A stretch of 27,655 bases of DNA from Methanoregulaceae archaeon (GCA_025453715.1 JALOPT010000001.1:1-27655); one strand, 5' to 3'. Counted from the first letter of the stretch, positions 8,306 to 16,331 are shown. Numbers and translations are program-made. Notes: generated by a model not told the origin, from the letters alone.

Positions 8306-8557
8306 GCTGATATTGGTTTTTAGAAAAACCAATGTTTTTTGCCCGTCTGGTTGAATCTATCCATTTGAGACCCAGTAGTAATCAATCCAAAACAAGTCAA
8401 TCAATGAATGACTATTTCAGGATAATCCATTATGTTGAATGTGCCGTCTTTCCTGTCTGAACTCACTGGAAAAAACGAAACTGCTGGTTCAACAAATTAA
8501 TTACTTTCCTAAAAAAATTCAATCCTGGCAAGGAATAGGATCACTGGCAATCGATTA

Positions 8558-8597
8558 CTATTTAACCCTAGGAAAAGACTGAAACACTATACAGAGG
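8558..8597 (+). promoter_or_regulatory. Promoter and ribosome site of the PEGA protein
   Basis: TATTTAA at 8558-8564 is placed to start transcription near 8587, and GAGG at 8594-8597 lies six bases before the ATG at 8604. The rest of the upstream gap (8306-8557) is AT-rich and I see no gene in it. Confidence 0.5.
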
Positions 8598-8603
8598 ACT
8601 AGA

Positions 8604-10283
8604 ATGAAAACAAAAAACCTGATTATGATCATGGTTGTGTTAGTCGTTGCACTCGTAACGATATCACCTGTGTCAGCAGAAGATGTTACGACATATCCTA
8701 TAACCACATATCCATCTATTTCGACGTATCCTGTAACCACGATTCCAACATCGGATACTCCCATCGTATCGAATCCCATTGGAGGCGAGCAAGGTTATTA
8801 TGCAATCTCGTCATCTCCTTCCGGGGCGATGGCATCAGTTGACGGGACAAATGTCGGATTAACACCCACAACTGCAACAGTCTATGTCACAGGCCCTCCC
8901 GGCCATACGATAACGGTAACAAAGGAGGGGTACCAGACCTGGTCGAAGTATTACTCAACCAATCCCCCTGCAGGGGGAACGGTTTCAGTTAGTGCACAGC
9001 TTGTCCCTATACCTGTTACCCTTCCTGCTACACCCCCACCAGGTGGCGAAAAGGGATACTACAGTATTCAGTCGAGCCCATCTGGATCTTCAGTAACATT
9101 TGACAACAGGTATGTCGGTACAACCCCGGTGACCGTCGATGTGAGTACCACCGGTACACCTGGCCATACTATTGTTGTCTCGGCTTCCGGGTACCAGACC
9201 TGGTCGCAGCAGGTTGCAGGAAATCCTGCGGCAGGACAGACTATCCCTATTAATGCCATCCTTACCCCGGTGCAACAGTTCGGAAATATCTACGTATCAT
9301 CATCCCCCTCAGGAGCGACTGCGGTCCTCGATAATGGGCAGGACTCGCTTATTACACCGGGAACATTCTATAATGCAGCCCCCGGGTGGCATAATGTCCA
9401 GGTCTCAATGCCAGGGTACCAGGTTTATTCGAACAGTAATGTCCAGGTGACTAGTGGCGGGACCACCAATGTATACGCCAGCCTTGTCCCGGTCGTCCAG
9501 ACCGGTAGTCTTTCGATAAGTTCTATTCCGGTAGGGGCTGGACTCTACGTTGACAACATTTACAAGGGTGAAACAAACCAGATTGTCGGTGGCCTTGCTG
9601 CAGGTACACATACTGTTCAGCTCAAAATGGCCGGGTACCAGACCTTCACGAATACCTATGGTGTCAATGCCGGACAGACGACCTACGCAACCGTTACCCT
9701 TGTACCGCTGCAAAACCCAAGTACTGGCGATCTCCTTGTCACGTCATCCCCTTCGGGTGCAACAGTATATCTTAATGGTAATTACCAGGGCGTTACGTCT
9801 AGCGCGGGTCCGCTCGATATTACCGATCTAACGGCTGCCACTTACACGGTAGTCCTGAAGAAGAGCGGGTACCAGGACTACACTACATCGGTAAAAATTG
9901 TCGCCGGGCAGACTGCACAGGTTGCCGCGACCCTTCAGGCCTCGGGAACCCCACCTTCCGGAACAGCGAGTGCTGAGATCTTTTCCACACCTTCGGGTGC
10001 AGATGTGTATATAAACAACATCTATAAGGGTGTGACCCCGCTGAATTTCCAGAATGTACCGATAGACTCAACCCAGACATATACCGTGATGATTAAAATG
10101 GAGGGTTACACACCTTATACCACATCAGGGAAAGTATCGCCTGGACAATCGATCCAGATTAATGCTGCGCTTTCGCCAATTGCAACACCGGTCCCGACTC
10201 AGCCGCTAAATATCGTAAGTGTAATATCGGCGCTTGGGATATGCGGGGTTGCGTCATTCCTATTCATGCGTAAAAAAGAATAA
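8604..10283 (+). CDS. Secreted surface protein with six PEGA repeats and C-terminal anchor
   Basis: The 559-residue protein has a signal peptide (residues 1-25, cleavage after VSA) and a Thr/Pro/Tyr-rich linker (26-60). Six PEGA-type beta domains follow at about 64-134, 151-222, 227-296, 301-368, 375-444 and 455-525. Each begins with a strand ending in SSPSGA or a variant, and contains a GxTP-like turn and a GYQ-x-Y/W strand (GYQTW, GYQTW, GYQVY, GYQTF, GYQDY, GYTPY). A single membrane helix at about 535-555 ends in RKKE, which would hold the protein in the membrane with the repeats outside. The architecture suggests an S-layer-associated or adhesion protein. No catalytic domain is present. 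A T-rich stretch just after the stop may terminate it. Confidence 0.88.
   Translation: MKTKNLIMIMVVLVVALVTISPVSAEDVTTYPITTYPSISTYPVTTIPTSDTPIVSNPIGGEQGYYAISSSPSGAMASVDGTNVGLTPTTATVYVTGPPGHTITVTKEGYQTWSKYYSTNPPAGGTVSVSAQLVPIPVTLPATPPPGGEKGYYSIQSSPSGSSVTFDNRYVGTTPVTVDVSTTGTPGHTIVVSASGYQTWSQQVAGNPAAGQTIPINAILTPVQQFGNIYVSSSPSGATAVLDNGQDSLITPGTFYNAAPGWHNVQVSMPGYQVYSNSNVQVTSGGTTNVYASLVPVVQTGSLSISSIPVGAGLYVDNIYKGETNQIVGGLAAGTHTVQLKMAGYQTFTNTYGVNAGQTTYATVTLVPLQNPSTGDLLVTSSPSGATVYLNGNYQGVTSSAGPLDITDLTAATYTVVLKKSGYQDYTTSVKIVAGQTAQVAATLQASGTPPSGTASAEIFSTPSGADVYINNIYKGVTPLNFQNVPIDSTQTYTVMIKMEGYTPYTTSGKVSPGQSIQINAALSPIATPVPTQPLNIVSVISALGICGVASFLFMRKKE
8928..9875 (+). repeat. Nine-base block GGGTACCAG repeated in five PEGA units
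   Basis: GGGTACCAG occurs at 8928-8936, 9189-9197, 9414-9422, 9633-9641 and 9867-9875, always encoding the GYQ of a PEGA unit, at intervals of 261, 225, 219 and 234 bases. The sixth unit has a different sequence there (GGTTACACA). The nucleotide conservation points to duplication of units or to gene conversion between them. Confidence 0.7.
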
Positions 10284-10394
10284 ATCACTCTTTTTCTCTT
10301 AAAAAGCCCTTTAACGGCAGATATCCGGCGCTTGGGAAATTTTTTTACCAATTCAGGTATTTAAAAAAAGAGTCTGGTATAGGTACATCAGGCG

Positions 10395-10970
10395 TTATGC
10401 AACGACAAACTGTATTGAATAACTATCAGCAGACCCGGGCTCCCACGACCGCTTGTAACCTGCGTCAAACTGCTGGTTCCCTGTGCCGGTGATTTTCAGT
10501 GTCCAGGTACGTGTCCCTCCGGCACCCATCCGACCCGATGCTGAAGCCACGTAAGAATCACCAGTTATCTGGATGCCTGAACTAACTGACGGTTCCCACC
10601 TGTACCCGGTTGTCGGGTTCTCGTTGAGCTGGACTTTTACCACCTGGCCCCTTGTAAGCGTAATAGTCCTGCCATTGTCACTTTCGGTAAAAGTGCGGAC
10701 GCTGCCTACCCCGGTTTTTGTATATGGTGCAAAACGGCTGTATGGGGAAACGGAAACCGTTTTAACCGGGGTAAAAATATCAGATGGCCCTGTAAACCTG
10801 CCCTGTTCAGGGTGGATCAGTACTGCGTAGGAAAAATAACCAGCATGTGACAGAGTTGCACCTGTACTACCCTGAACGCTGGATGCTGCCGGTGAAAATG
10901 CCATTACAGGAGCCATGAAAACCAGGGATACCAGGATTCCGATAAAACTAATGTAAGATAACTTTTTCAT
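10395..10970 (-). CDS. Secreted chagasin-family (I42) cysteine protease inhibitor
   Basis: The 191-residue protein has an N-terminal signal or anchor (residues 4-24, ending VMA) and a spacer rich in Ser, Thr and Gly. The C-terminal chagasin domain runs from about 95 to 191. All three inhibitory loops of the family are visible: NPTTGYRW (118-125), GAGGTRTW (149-156) and KRSWEP (173-178). Chagasin-fold proteins block papain-like cysteine proteases by inserting these loops into the active site. Here it would act outside the cell, perhaps against its own or foreign proteases. The start has a GGGAG about 10 bases upstream. It is convergent with the PEGA gene. A second, different family member is encoded at 13467-13940. 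Confidence 0.88.
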   Translation of the reverse strand: MKKLSYISFIGILVSLVFMAPVMAFSPAASSVQGSTGATLSHAGYFSYAVLIHPEQGRFTGPSDIFTPVKTVSVSPYSRFAPYTKTGVGSVRTFTESDNGRTITLTRGQVVKVQLNENPTTGYRWEPSVSSGIQITGDSYVASASGRMGAGGTRTWTLKITGTGNQQFDAGYKRSWEPGSADSYSIQFVVA

Positions 10971-11506
10971 GCGTATTACACTCCCAATACAAAATCGTGG
11001 GATCCGCTTTAATTTTAATGTATGTCTTCTGCCACGTTGCCTGATTTGTCCGGATAAGGTTATTCATCAGCGGGCGCTATCGTGATCGGGAGGGTTTGTA
11101 TGGAGATCAGGCGCGGTTATGATATGCTTCCGGGTACATATCCCAGCAATTTTCAATAGTTATTTCTGCGTATCACGGTCTCCGAATATTTGAAATCTCA
11201 ATATAATTGAAGGAATACCCTCGGCAAACCACGCATGAGATGAGAATTGCCCGGTATTTCCCTATTGATCGGTTGAGCAGTGGTTATTTGATCTTCTCCA
11301 GGATGTCATTTCAGGTATCTGGCGAATCAAAGTCCCGTTACCGGTGCAGTTTATTTATCACCTATGCATATGGGGCTGAAAGTGCTGGTTCAACAACAGG
11401 GGGTAAGACCTGGAATAAAGCCTGTCAACAATCCCTGATCCACGTTCCCCCATCACCTTTTCCCCCGGGAAAACCAGTCATAATGACTTAAAACCCTGTT
11501 TTTTCA
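10971..11506. other. Intergenic region, no supported gene
   Basis: These 536 bases lie between two minus-strand genes. The part near 10971-11030 should hold the promoter of the chagasin gene (an AT-rich element, TTAAAATTAAAG on the minus strand, at about 11010-11021). A 94-codon plus-strand frame from a TTG at 11207 has no recognisable domain and unconvincing composition, so I do not call it. I found no tRNA-like or repeat structure. Confidence 0.5.
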
Positions 11507-12181
11507 CTATTCCTGCTTCTTTTTTGGGAGCAGTGTGATATCGATCAGGGGTTTTGTCTTCCAGTCAAACCACATGGTGAGTGCCCGCAGGGAAAAAGTA
11601 AGAAATATCGCGATAAATGCTGCGGTTGCTGCGCTCTGCCCAAGCCACAGGGCCAATGCAACAAAGACTGTGCACCCTGCAAGTGATGTGGCCGCATAGT
11701 ACTGGCTGGGTTTGAATATCAGCGGTTCACGGGCGGTCAATACATCCCTGAGCAGGCCCCCGCCGGTAGCATTGATAATCCCGGTAAGTACTGCCGGGGC
11801 AGACGCGAGACCTGCAAACAAGGCCATCTGTGTCCCGACTACTCCGAATATCCCAAGACCAAGAGCATCAAAAAGCAGGAACGAGATGTTGAAAGGTCGT
11901 TTATTTTTAAATATGTATGAGCGGAACACTATCCCGATCAGGACTGCAAGGACCACTGCATAGAGGAATGACGGGTCACGGAAAAACATGGGGACCCCTT
12001 GCTGCAGGATCAGGCCATCCCTGATCAAACTCCCCCCGGTACCGGCAATCAACGCAAGGGCAGTTACACCGATAATATCATACCCTTCTTCAATTGCTGC
12101 AATTGCACCGGTTAATGCCATCAGGAACAGTGCGAGCAGGTTGAGCCAATAGGGAAGAATAAACTGGCTTATCAGTTCCAT
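11507..12181 (-). CDS. TRIC/UPF0126 family cation channel
   Basis: The 224-residue protein has seven hydrophobic segments arranged as two related halves plus a last helix. Each half carries the family signature: GTGGSLIRDGLI in the first and ATGGGLLRDVLT in the second (pattern GGxxxRDxL). Prokaryotic members of this family (YadS-like, UPF0126) form trimeric potassium-permeable channels. Substrate here is inferred from the family. I start at the ATG at 12181 (MELISQFIL) because GAGG lies five bases upstream; the longer frame from 12211 adds a polar tail with no such site. No partner gene is adjacent. Confidence 0.88.
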   Translation of the reverse strand: MELISQFILPYWLNLLALFLMALTGAIAAIEEGYDIIGVTALALIAGTGGSLIRDGLILQQGVPMFFRDPSFLYAVVLAVLIGIVFRSYIFKNKRPFNISFLLFDALGLGIFGVVGTQMALFAGLASAPAVLTGIINATGGGLLRDVLTAREPLIFKPSQYYAATSLAGCTVFVALALWLGQSAATAAFIAIFLTFSLRALTMWFDWKTKPLIDITLLPKKKQE

Positions 12182-12390
12182 AGAGACCTCGCCATTATCC
12201 CCGGCGGGCATGAGTCATATATCGATCCCCTCGGCCGAAAGGGCTGGACAACTATCCTGGATAACCGGTCAGGATTTTCCGGCTCAGATTCCCGCTTGAT
12301 CCTAAAGACCTACAGACCGGGACCCCTGCACCGGGACCGTTACACCGACCCGGGCACTGATTTAAAAATCAGGGGTACTCATTAAAAAAT

Positions 12391-12807
12391 TTATTTGAAG
12401 ATTGAAAAATCGTTTTTGATAGCAACGGTATCAAAGATCGGTTTGAGAGTGTCCTCCGATATACCGAACTTGGTAATGTACATCTGGATGAGTTTCTGTT
12501 CATTTTCTGCGAGTACACCATCAGCCATGGCAATGTCAATGACGATTGCCAGTGTTGCTAATTTCTGCTTATCATTCAGACATTTTGTGACGAGGTCCAT
12601 CGACCCTTCGAGCGAATTTGCCTTAAGGACCGCCATTGCATCATCAATTGATTTCCTGTCCCCGCGGACAATCTTCGCAAGGTCAAGCATTTCTGCTTCA
12701 TCAATTACACCATCAGCAGCAACTACTGTAAGCGCGGTGAGTACAAGTGCTGATTTCGGATTCAGCTCAACATTTCTGGTTCCAGCCAGTTTATCAAAAA
12801 GTCCCAT
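12391..12807 (-). CDS. TerB-like tellurite-resistance/DUF533-type helical protein
   Basis: The 138-residue protein begins MGLFDKLAGTRNVELNPKSA and is all-helical. It has the two TerB acidic motifs: VAADGVIDEAEM in the first half and MADGVLAENEQ in the second. In TerB these acidic residues bind divalent metal ions. The family is found in stress-response and membrane-linked signalling clusters, and the precise function is unknown. I start at the ATG at 12807, which has AGGTGA five bases upstream, and not at the GTG three codons earlier. A T-run directly after the stop and a hairpin (CTGATT-TAAA-AATCAG at 12357-12372) may terminate transcription. Confidence 0.82.
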   Translation of the reverse strand: MGLFDKLAGTRNVELNPKSALVLTALTVVAADGVIDEAEMLDLAKIVRGDRKSIDDAMAVLKANSLEGSMDLVTKCLNDKQKLATLAIVIDIAMADGVLAENEQKLIQMYITKFGISEDTLKPIFDTVAIKNDFSIFK

Positions 12808-13466
12808 CAATTTCACCTTAAATTAATAATATTAGTATAAGTTTGACCTTGTCATAGAAATGGTTTATGATTCCCTATAGTCCTCAAGGGAATTCTGCTT
12901 CAGCAGGTTATCAGGGTAATAAAAAAGGTGAATGATGTGTTCCCGACCAGTAATCCGGAATTATTTTACTTCCGTAATTCCTGCGATTACCCCCGGAACT
13001 CATTTTTATTAATTTTACTGAAAATTTTTTCTGGTTGTGGCCTGTTTTGACGGGTTCCGTGATCGATATTCAGGTCAACTGGCTTAGTGTGGGGGTAGTG
13101 TCTCGGAGGGAGCTCAGGTTTTCTATAAGACTGGTGGGGCGGGTGGGGAAACGGGCTTGATTCCGGGTGGTGCCGGTGGGAGTCCCGGTGACGGGCCCTG
13201 TCCTGTCCGGTCAATGGAGCTCGGATCCGTGCAGGTATCTCTCTTGAGATGTGTCTTGGAGACATGGGCGTTACTATGATCATTAATTATAAAAAGTTCC
13301 CCTTAACGGATCGTTCAATGACACTATCAGCTTTCTAGAACCTGTTGTTCCCTGGAATAGATAACATAATGGAGTCCTCCGCTCCCTGGCTGTTCGATCC
13401 AACGATGTTGTTAACTGCCCAAATCAGTGAAAAAACTGAGTAGGAGGTCATCACATGATGACTGGT
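12808..13466. other. Long intergenic region with structured GC-rich core
   Basis: This stretch of about 650 bases has no convincing gene. A 92-98 codon minus-strand frame (12987 to 13265 or 13283) is rich in His, Pro and Arg and matches no family I know. On the minus strand a strong TATA-like TTTTTATAA (13288-13296) would start transcription near 13265. The plus strand of 13080-13200 is G-rich and contains a four-tract G-quadruplex motif at 13136-13155. Two hairpins sit in tandem at 13237-13250 (ATCTC-TCTT-GAGAT) and 13252-13264 (TGTCT-TGG-AGACA). An unannotated RNA or a very short leaderless gene are both possible. Confidence 0.4.
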
Positions 13467-13940
13467 TCAGGTGTTCACTACGGTTACGGTCAAGATAAAC
13501 GTGGTCTCATTTCCTGTTACCGGCTCCCATGAACGCTTATAGACCGCTTTAATCTCCTGATTGCCGGCCTGGACTGCTTTAAGGTCCCACGAACGGACTC
13601 CGCCGGAACCCATGAGTTGCGGTGATGAGGGTTGGTAAGTATCCGCCGTGACGACGAGCCCCGGGCTCGTTGTGAGGTTCCACTGGAACCCGGTTGTCGG
13701 ATTTTCGTCCAGTTTCAATATGAACGTGTTGTTTAATCCCATGGTTATTGTTGCTTTGTTCTGTTCTTCAGCTACCACCATGTGCCCAACCTGGACCGGC
13801 GTCCCGGATGGAGTCGGTGGCGGGGTCTGAACTGGTTGTGGGCTGCCGGGGGTTGTGCCCAGGCAGCCGGAGGACGCGATGGTCATAAGGCAAATAATGC
13901 CAATGCCCACCATGATTACTGAGTAGTTCAATCGTACCAA
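13467..13940 (-). CDS. Chagasin-family (I42) protease inhibitor lipoprotein
   Basis: The protein has about 157 residues. An N-terminal hydrophobic segment ends in a lipobox-like IASSGC, with Cys 26 as the expected lipid attachment site. A Pro/Thr-rich linker (30-50) and a chagasin domain follow. Inhibitory loops are NPTTGFQW (80-87), GSGGVRSW (111-118) and KRSWEP (135-140). The inhibitor domain would be tethered to the outer face of the membrane. The start is uncertain: a TTG at 13940 gives a positively charged signal sequence with AAAAGG just before it, while the first ATG (13913) leaves a shorter one. The domain resembles that of the secreted inhibitor 2.5 kb away, but the rest of the protein differs. 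Confidence 0.85.
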   Translation of the reverse strand: MVRLNYSVIMVGIGIICLMTIASSGCLGTTPGSPQPVQTPPPTPSGTPVQVGHMVVAEEQNKATITMGLNNTFILKLDENPTTGFQWNLTTSPGLVVTADTYQPSSPQLMGSGGVRSWDLKAVQAGNQEIKAVYKRSWEPVTGNETTFILTVTVVNT

Positions 13941-14134
13941 CCTTTTATTGTTATTTTAATGTTATCCCTGCCTGACTTAAGGGTACGGTTAACTGCGAAA
14001 AAATTTGGAGTTATATTTAATTGCAGGGTAATTTTCTGCTTGTTTTAATATCTGGCCCGGATTACAACCAGGCCTGAATTTGTTTTTTTAATCTGCGTAA
14101 GGTTTAATTCAGGGGATCTGTATTATACCTTTCA

Positions 14135-14410
14135 ATGAAGCGTGTTATTGTCCATGTTAGTGGCCGGGTGCAGGGTGTAGGTTACCGCTACTATGTAATG
14201 GAGTGTGGCCAACAGGCTGGTGTTACAGGGTATGTCAGGAATATGGCGGACGGGTCAGTGGAGGTCATCGCTGAAGGGAGCGAGGAATCACTTCTGAACT
14301 TTATCAGGTATATCGATGCAAAAGGAGAACTGGTAATCTGTGTCGATCACCTCGAGATAGAATGGGGTGCCCCAACGGGAGAATTTTCAGGGTTCGGTAT
14401 AAAACGCTGA
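14135..14410 (+). CDS. acyP: Acylphosphatase
   Basis: This 91-residue soluble enzyme hydrolyses the carboxyl-phosphate bond of acyl phosphates. The family signature GRVQGVGYR (residues 10-18) provides the phosphate-binding loop and catalytic Arg 18, and GYVRNMADGSVEV (32-44) provides catalytic Asn 36. Length and ferredoxin-like layout are normal. The end reads GFGIKR, close to the usual FxIxR ending. The ATG at 14135 fits the conserved first strand (MKRVIVHVSG). No clear ribosome site precedes it. It is apparently a single-gene unit. Confidence 0.95.
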   Translation: MKRVIVHVSGRVQGVGYRYYVMECGQQAGVTGYVRNMADGSVEVIAEGSEESLLNFIRYIDAKGELVICVDHLEIEWGAPTGEFSGFGIKR

Positions 14411-14561
14411 AGTATATACCAATTCGTTTATTGAATTTTTTCTACCGGAAATTCCCTGGTCCCTGGTAAGGGTTGATACCGGATCCCTTTCAGCATTTCC
14501 TGATTGAAAAGTTACTACAATATTACACAGAAGAGAGAAAATAATAGCAGGTGAATTACTG

Positions 14562-14984
14562 GTGCGGGATTACTGGGTTGATCGTAGACAAATAACAGGG
14601 TTTATTGGCTCAATATGCATAATTTTTGGTACTTTTCTTCCAATCTACACAATAAATCTTATTATTATCGATCAGGTACCTGTCCCTCTGATAGATCTCC
14701 CCCTGATAGGGAGACCCATTGCAATTATTCTCATTGCAATGGGTATTCTATCACTAACGGCAATAGCATTTGAAGAATATACGCTCTTATATCTAAGTGG
14801 CTTAGTTTGCCTGGTTACCGTTCTGACAACATTTATTCTCGTAGAAGCAGGCCTCGTGATGTTATCGGATGCGATGCCGAAGGTATTTGCGGTTATCAAT
14901 TACCTTTTTAGTTATGATTTCGGCTGGATTTTTCTTATGGCCGGCTGTGGTCTCCTTTTAGTTACTCCAATATTGCATGATTGA
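14562..14984 (+). CDS. Four-helix membrane protein, unknown function
   Basis: The 140-residue protein starts MRDYWVDRRQITGFIG from a GTG and has four hydrophobic segments (about 11-37, 52-69, 76-99 and 119-136). An extracytoplasmic loop contains VPVPLIDLPLIGRP. I do not recognise the family. The start is the GTG at 14562 with AGGTGA about seven bases upstream; no in-frame ATG occurs near the N-terminus. Base composition is more AT-rich than the neighbours, with many ATA and TTA codons, which may indicate a more recently acquired or weakly constrained gene. It precedes the ArcS-core gene by 74 bases in the same direction. Confidence 0.65.
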   Translation: MRDYWVDRRQITGFIGSICIIFGTFLPIYTINLIIIDQVPVPLIDLPLIGRPIAIILIAMGILSLTAIAFEEYTLLYLSGLVCLVTVLTTFILVEAGLVMLSDAMPKVFAVINYLFSYDFGWIFLMAGCGLLLVTPILHD

Positions 14985-15058
14985 AATAATCCGGATTCCA
15001 TGAAAAAGTCCGGCGACTATATTCTTGTATCCCCGGGATAATCTGATATGGAATAACC

Positions 15059-15706
15059 ATGGCTGATGAGGAAGGGCATGAACCATTAAAAACAGAAAAA
15101 TCAGCTCTTCTTACAGGTCCCCCCTTTTATCTCGCTGAATTTGAAACCTCATACCGGTACATTATTGACGAATACGAAGTCACACCCCGTGACATTGCCA
15201 TTTTCATGCCCTGTGCCGTCAGGAAGCCCTACAGTGCGAGCCCCAGCCACCGAATCATCAGAAAAATTATATCTGATATCTTCGAGCCGTCCGATTATCA
15301 TATCGTTATCTTCGGTACTTGTGGCATCCTCCCGGCAGAACTTGAGGAGATGTACCCGTATGCACACTACAAGTACATGCTTGGAAAATGCAAAGATGAA
15401 AAAGTCCAGGAAGATTTCCTCCGTATTGAGACCGGGAGGGTAAAAGGTTACCTTGAAAAGACCCGTTATTCATACAAATACCGGATCGCATACTGTATAG
15501 GGGTATTTCGTGAGGCCCTTGCCCAGGGCTCAAAAGAAGCTGGTGTCCCGATAGATCTTGTCCTTCCGACCCGTGATATGATCAATAAAATTATTGAGGA
15601 AGACTGCCCGTTCGAAGAAGGAAGCCTGTTAATGGATGAATATCTTGAAGAATTCTACGAGGGCCTGGTCACTGTTAAAAATTCTCTGTACGGGCCGTTA
15701 AAATAA
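15059..15706 (+). CDS. Stand-alone archaeosine synthase (ArcS) core-domain protein, DUF5591
   Basis: The 215-residue protein carries PCAVRKPYSASPSH at residues 51-64. This fits the PC-x3-KPY-x2-S-x2-H signature that I associate with ArcS, the enzyme that modifies preQ0 at position 15 of archaeal tRNA on the way to archaeosine. The following FGTCGILPAELEEMYPYAHY (86-104 region) also fits the family. ArcS is usually a longer protein with TGT-like and PUA domains; here only the core is present, and no partner is adjacent. It could be a split ArcS working with a separate tRNA-binding subunit, or a paralogue with another substrate. The ATG at 15059 is preceded by an ATG that stops after two codons. 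Confidence 0.78.
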   Translation: MADEEGHEPLKTEKSALLTGPPFYLAEFETSYRYIIDEYEVTPRDIAIFMPCAVRKPYSASPSHRIIRKIISDIFEPSDYHIVIFGTCGILPAELEEMYPYAHYKYMLGKCKDEKVQEDFLRIETGRVKGYLEKTRYSYKYRIAYCIGVFREALAQGSKEAGVPIDLVLPTRDMINKIIEEDCPFEEGSLLMDEYLEEFYEGLVTVKNSLYGPLK

Positions 15707-15761
15707 TCAGCCGGCTTACATGGCGTCCTGAAAATTCACCCCATGTATTGTTAAAATCAAA

Positions 15762-15781
15762 AAACCCTGGAATCAGGGTTT
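15762..15781. terminator. Bidirectional hairpin terminator between convergent genes
   Basis: AAACCCTG, a GAAT loop and CAGGGTTT form a perfect 8-bp stem with A-tract and T-tract ends, so it can work from both sides. It lies between the ArcS-core gene (plus) and the zinc-ribbon gene (minus), exactly where a shared terminator would be expected. Confidence 0.65.
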
Positions 15782-15796
15782 AATGTTCCTATCCTG

Positions 15797-16051
15797 TCAA
15801 TTTTTAGCAGGATGCATTTTTTCATGCTGCTCCGTCAGCTTGAGGTACATCTCTTCCCCCACACATTCTCTGGCATGTTTGCACCACTGGACGCAGGAAA
15901 CGATGTCGTTATAGATAACAAACCCGCATTTCTGGCAGGGGACTTTGAAATCGTTGGAAAATACTTCCACTTCCTCCCCGCACTGTGGGCATTTTTTTAT
16001 AGTGAGGGTCGGGGTCCGCTGGTCCGCGGCACCCGGGCACCGGTCAAACAT
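15797..16051 (-). CDS. Cysteine-rich zinc-ribbon protein, 84 residues
   Basis: The protein starts MFDRCPGAADQRTPTLTIKK. It has a clear zinc ribbon formed by CPQCGEE (C21, C24) and CQKCGF (C39, C42), then a second cysteine group, SCVQWCKHARECVG (C53, C57, C63), plus an early Cys 5. Eight cysteines in 84 residues suggest zinc plus a possible second metal or redox site. I recall similar proteins in anaerobic bacteria and archaea but know of no assigned function; names such as phosphohydrolase used for relatives are not supported by any motif here. It overlaps the end of the upstream gene by 8 bases and is last in a three-gene unit with the SICG protein and the cupin. Confidence 0.8.
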   Translation of the reverse strand: MFDRCPGAADQRTPTLTIKKCPQCGEEVEVFSNDFKVPCQKCGFVIYNDIVSCVQWCKHARECVGEEMYLKLTEQHEKMHPAKN

Positions 16052-16331
16052 TGCTATTGTCTCCTGCCCTGAATTCCTTCAGGAGCGCTGCTTTATACTG
16101 CTCTTTTTTCTTTGACGGGACGTAATTGAATTCATTGACCCTTTTGATAAGTTCATCCGCGATATCATCATCCTTTGTGAGATTCAGCTTTTTCACTTCT
16201 TCAATGATAAAATCCAGGTGGTCGATGCCGGTATCTTTACCGTCGATACGGACCAGCCTCGTCTTGATCTTATCCGGTGGAATACCCCCACAGATCGAGC
16301 AGTAGTATCCATCTTTCTCGTCACCCGCCAT
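16044..16331 (-). CDS. Small SICG-motif protein of unknown function, 95 residues
   Basis: The protein starts MAGDEKDGYYCSICGGIPPD, giving a single CxxC (C11, C14). A short beta region (TRLVRIDGKDTGID) and helices follow, ending VNEFNYVPSKKKEQYKAALLKEF. I believe this is a conserved small family of anaerobes, but I cannot name a function. One CxxC is not enough for a zinc ribbon by itself, so metal binding would need a dimer or the neighbouring Cys-rich protein. The ATG at 16331 lies 8 bases after the cupin stop; the longer frame from 16472 overlaps the cupin gene and is rejected. The 3-prime end overlaps the next gene by 8 bases, which indicates translational coupling. Confidence 0.75.
   Translation of the reverse strand: MAGDEKDGYYCSICGGIPPDKIKTRLVRIDGKDTGIDHLDFIIEEVKKLNLTKDDDIADELIKRVNEFNYVPSKKKEQYKAALLKEFRAGDNSNV

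Noticed and set aside
11207..11491. 94-codon plus-strand frame in the gap after the chagasin gene
   Set aside because: It starts with TTG, has no ribosome site, no recognisable motif and irregular composition, and lies in a gap between minus-strand genes.
12316..12340. ACCGGGACC repeated twice downstream of the TerB gene
   Set aside because: The copies are short, GC-rich and close together, with no symmetry or promoter context.
12987..13283. 98-codon minus-strand frame rich in His, Pro and Arg
   Set aside because: Its composition follows the GC-rich DNA and shows no domain. The first ATG lies upstream of the predicted transcription start. It is kept only as a note in the intergenic entry.
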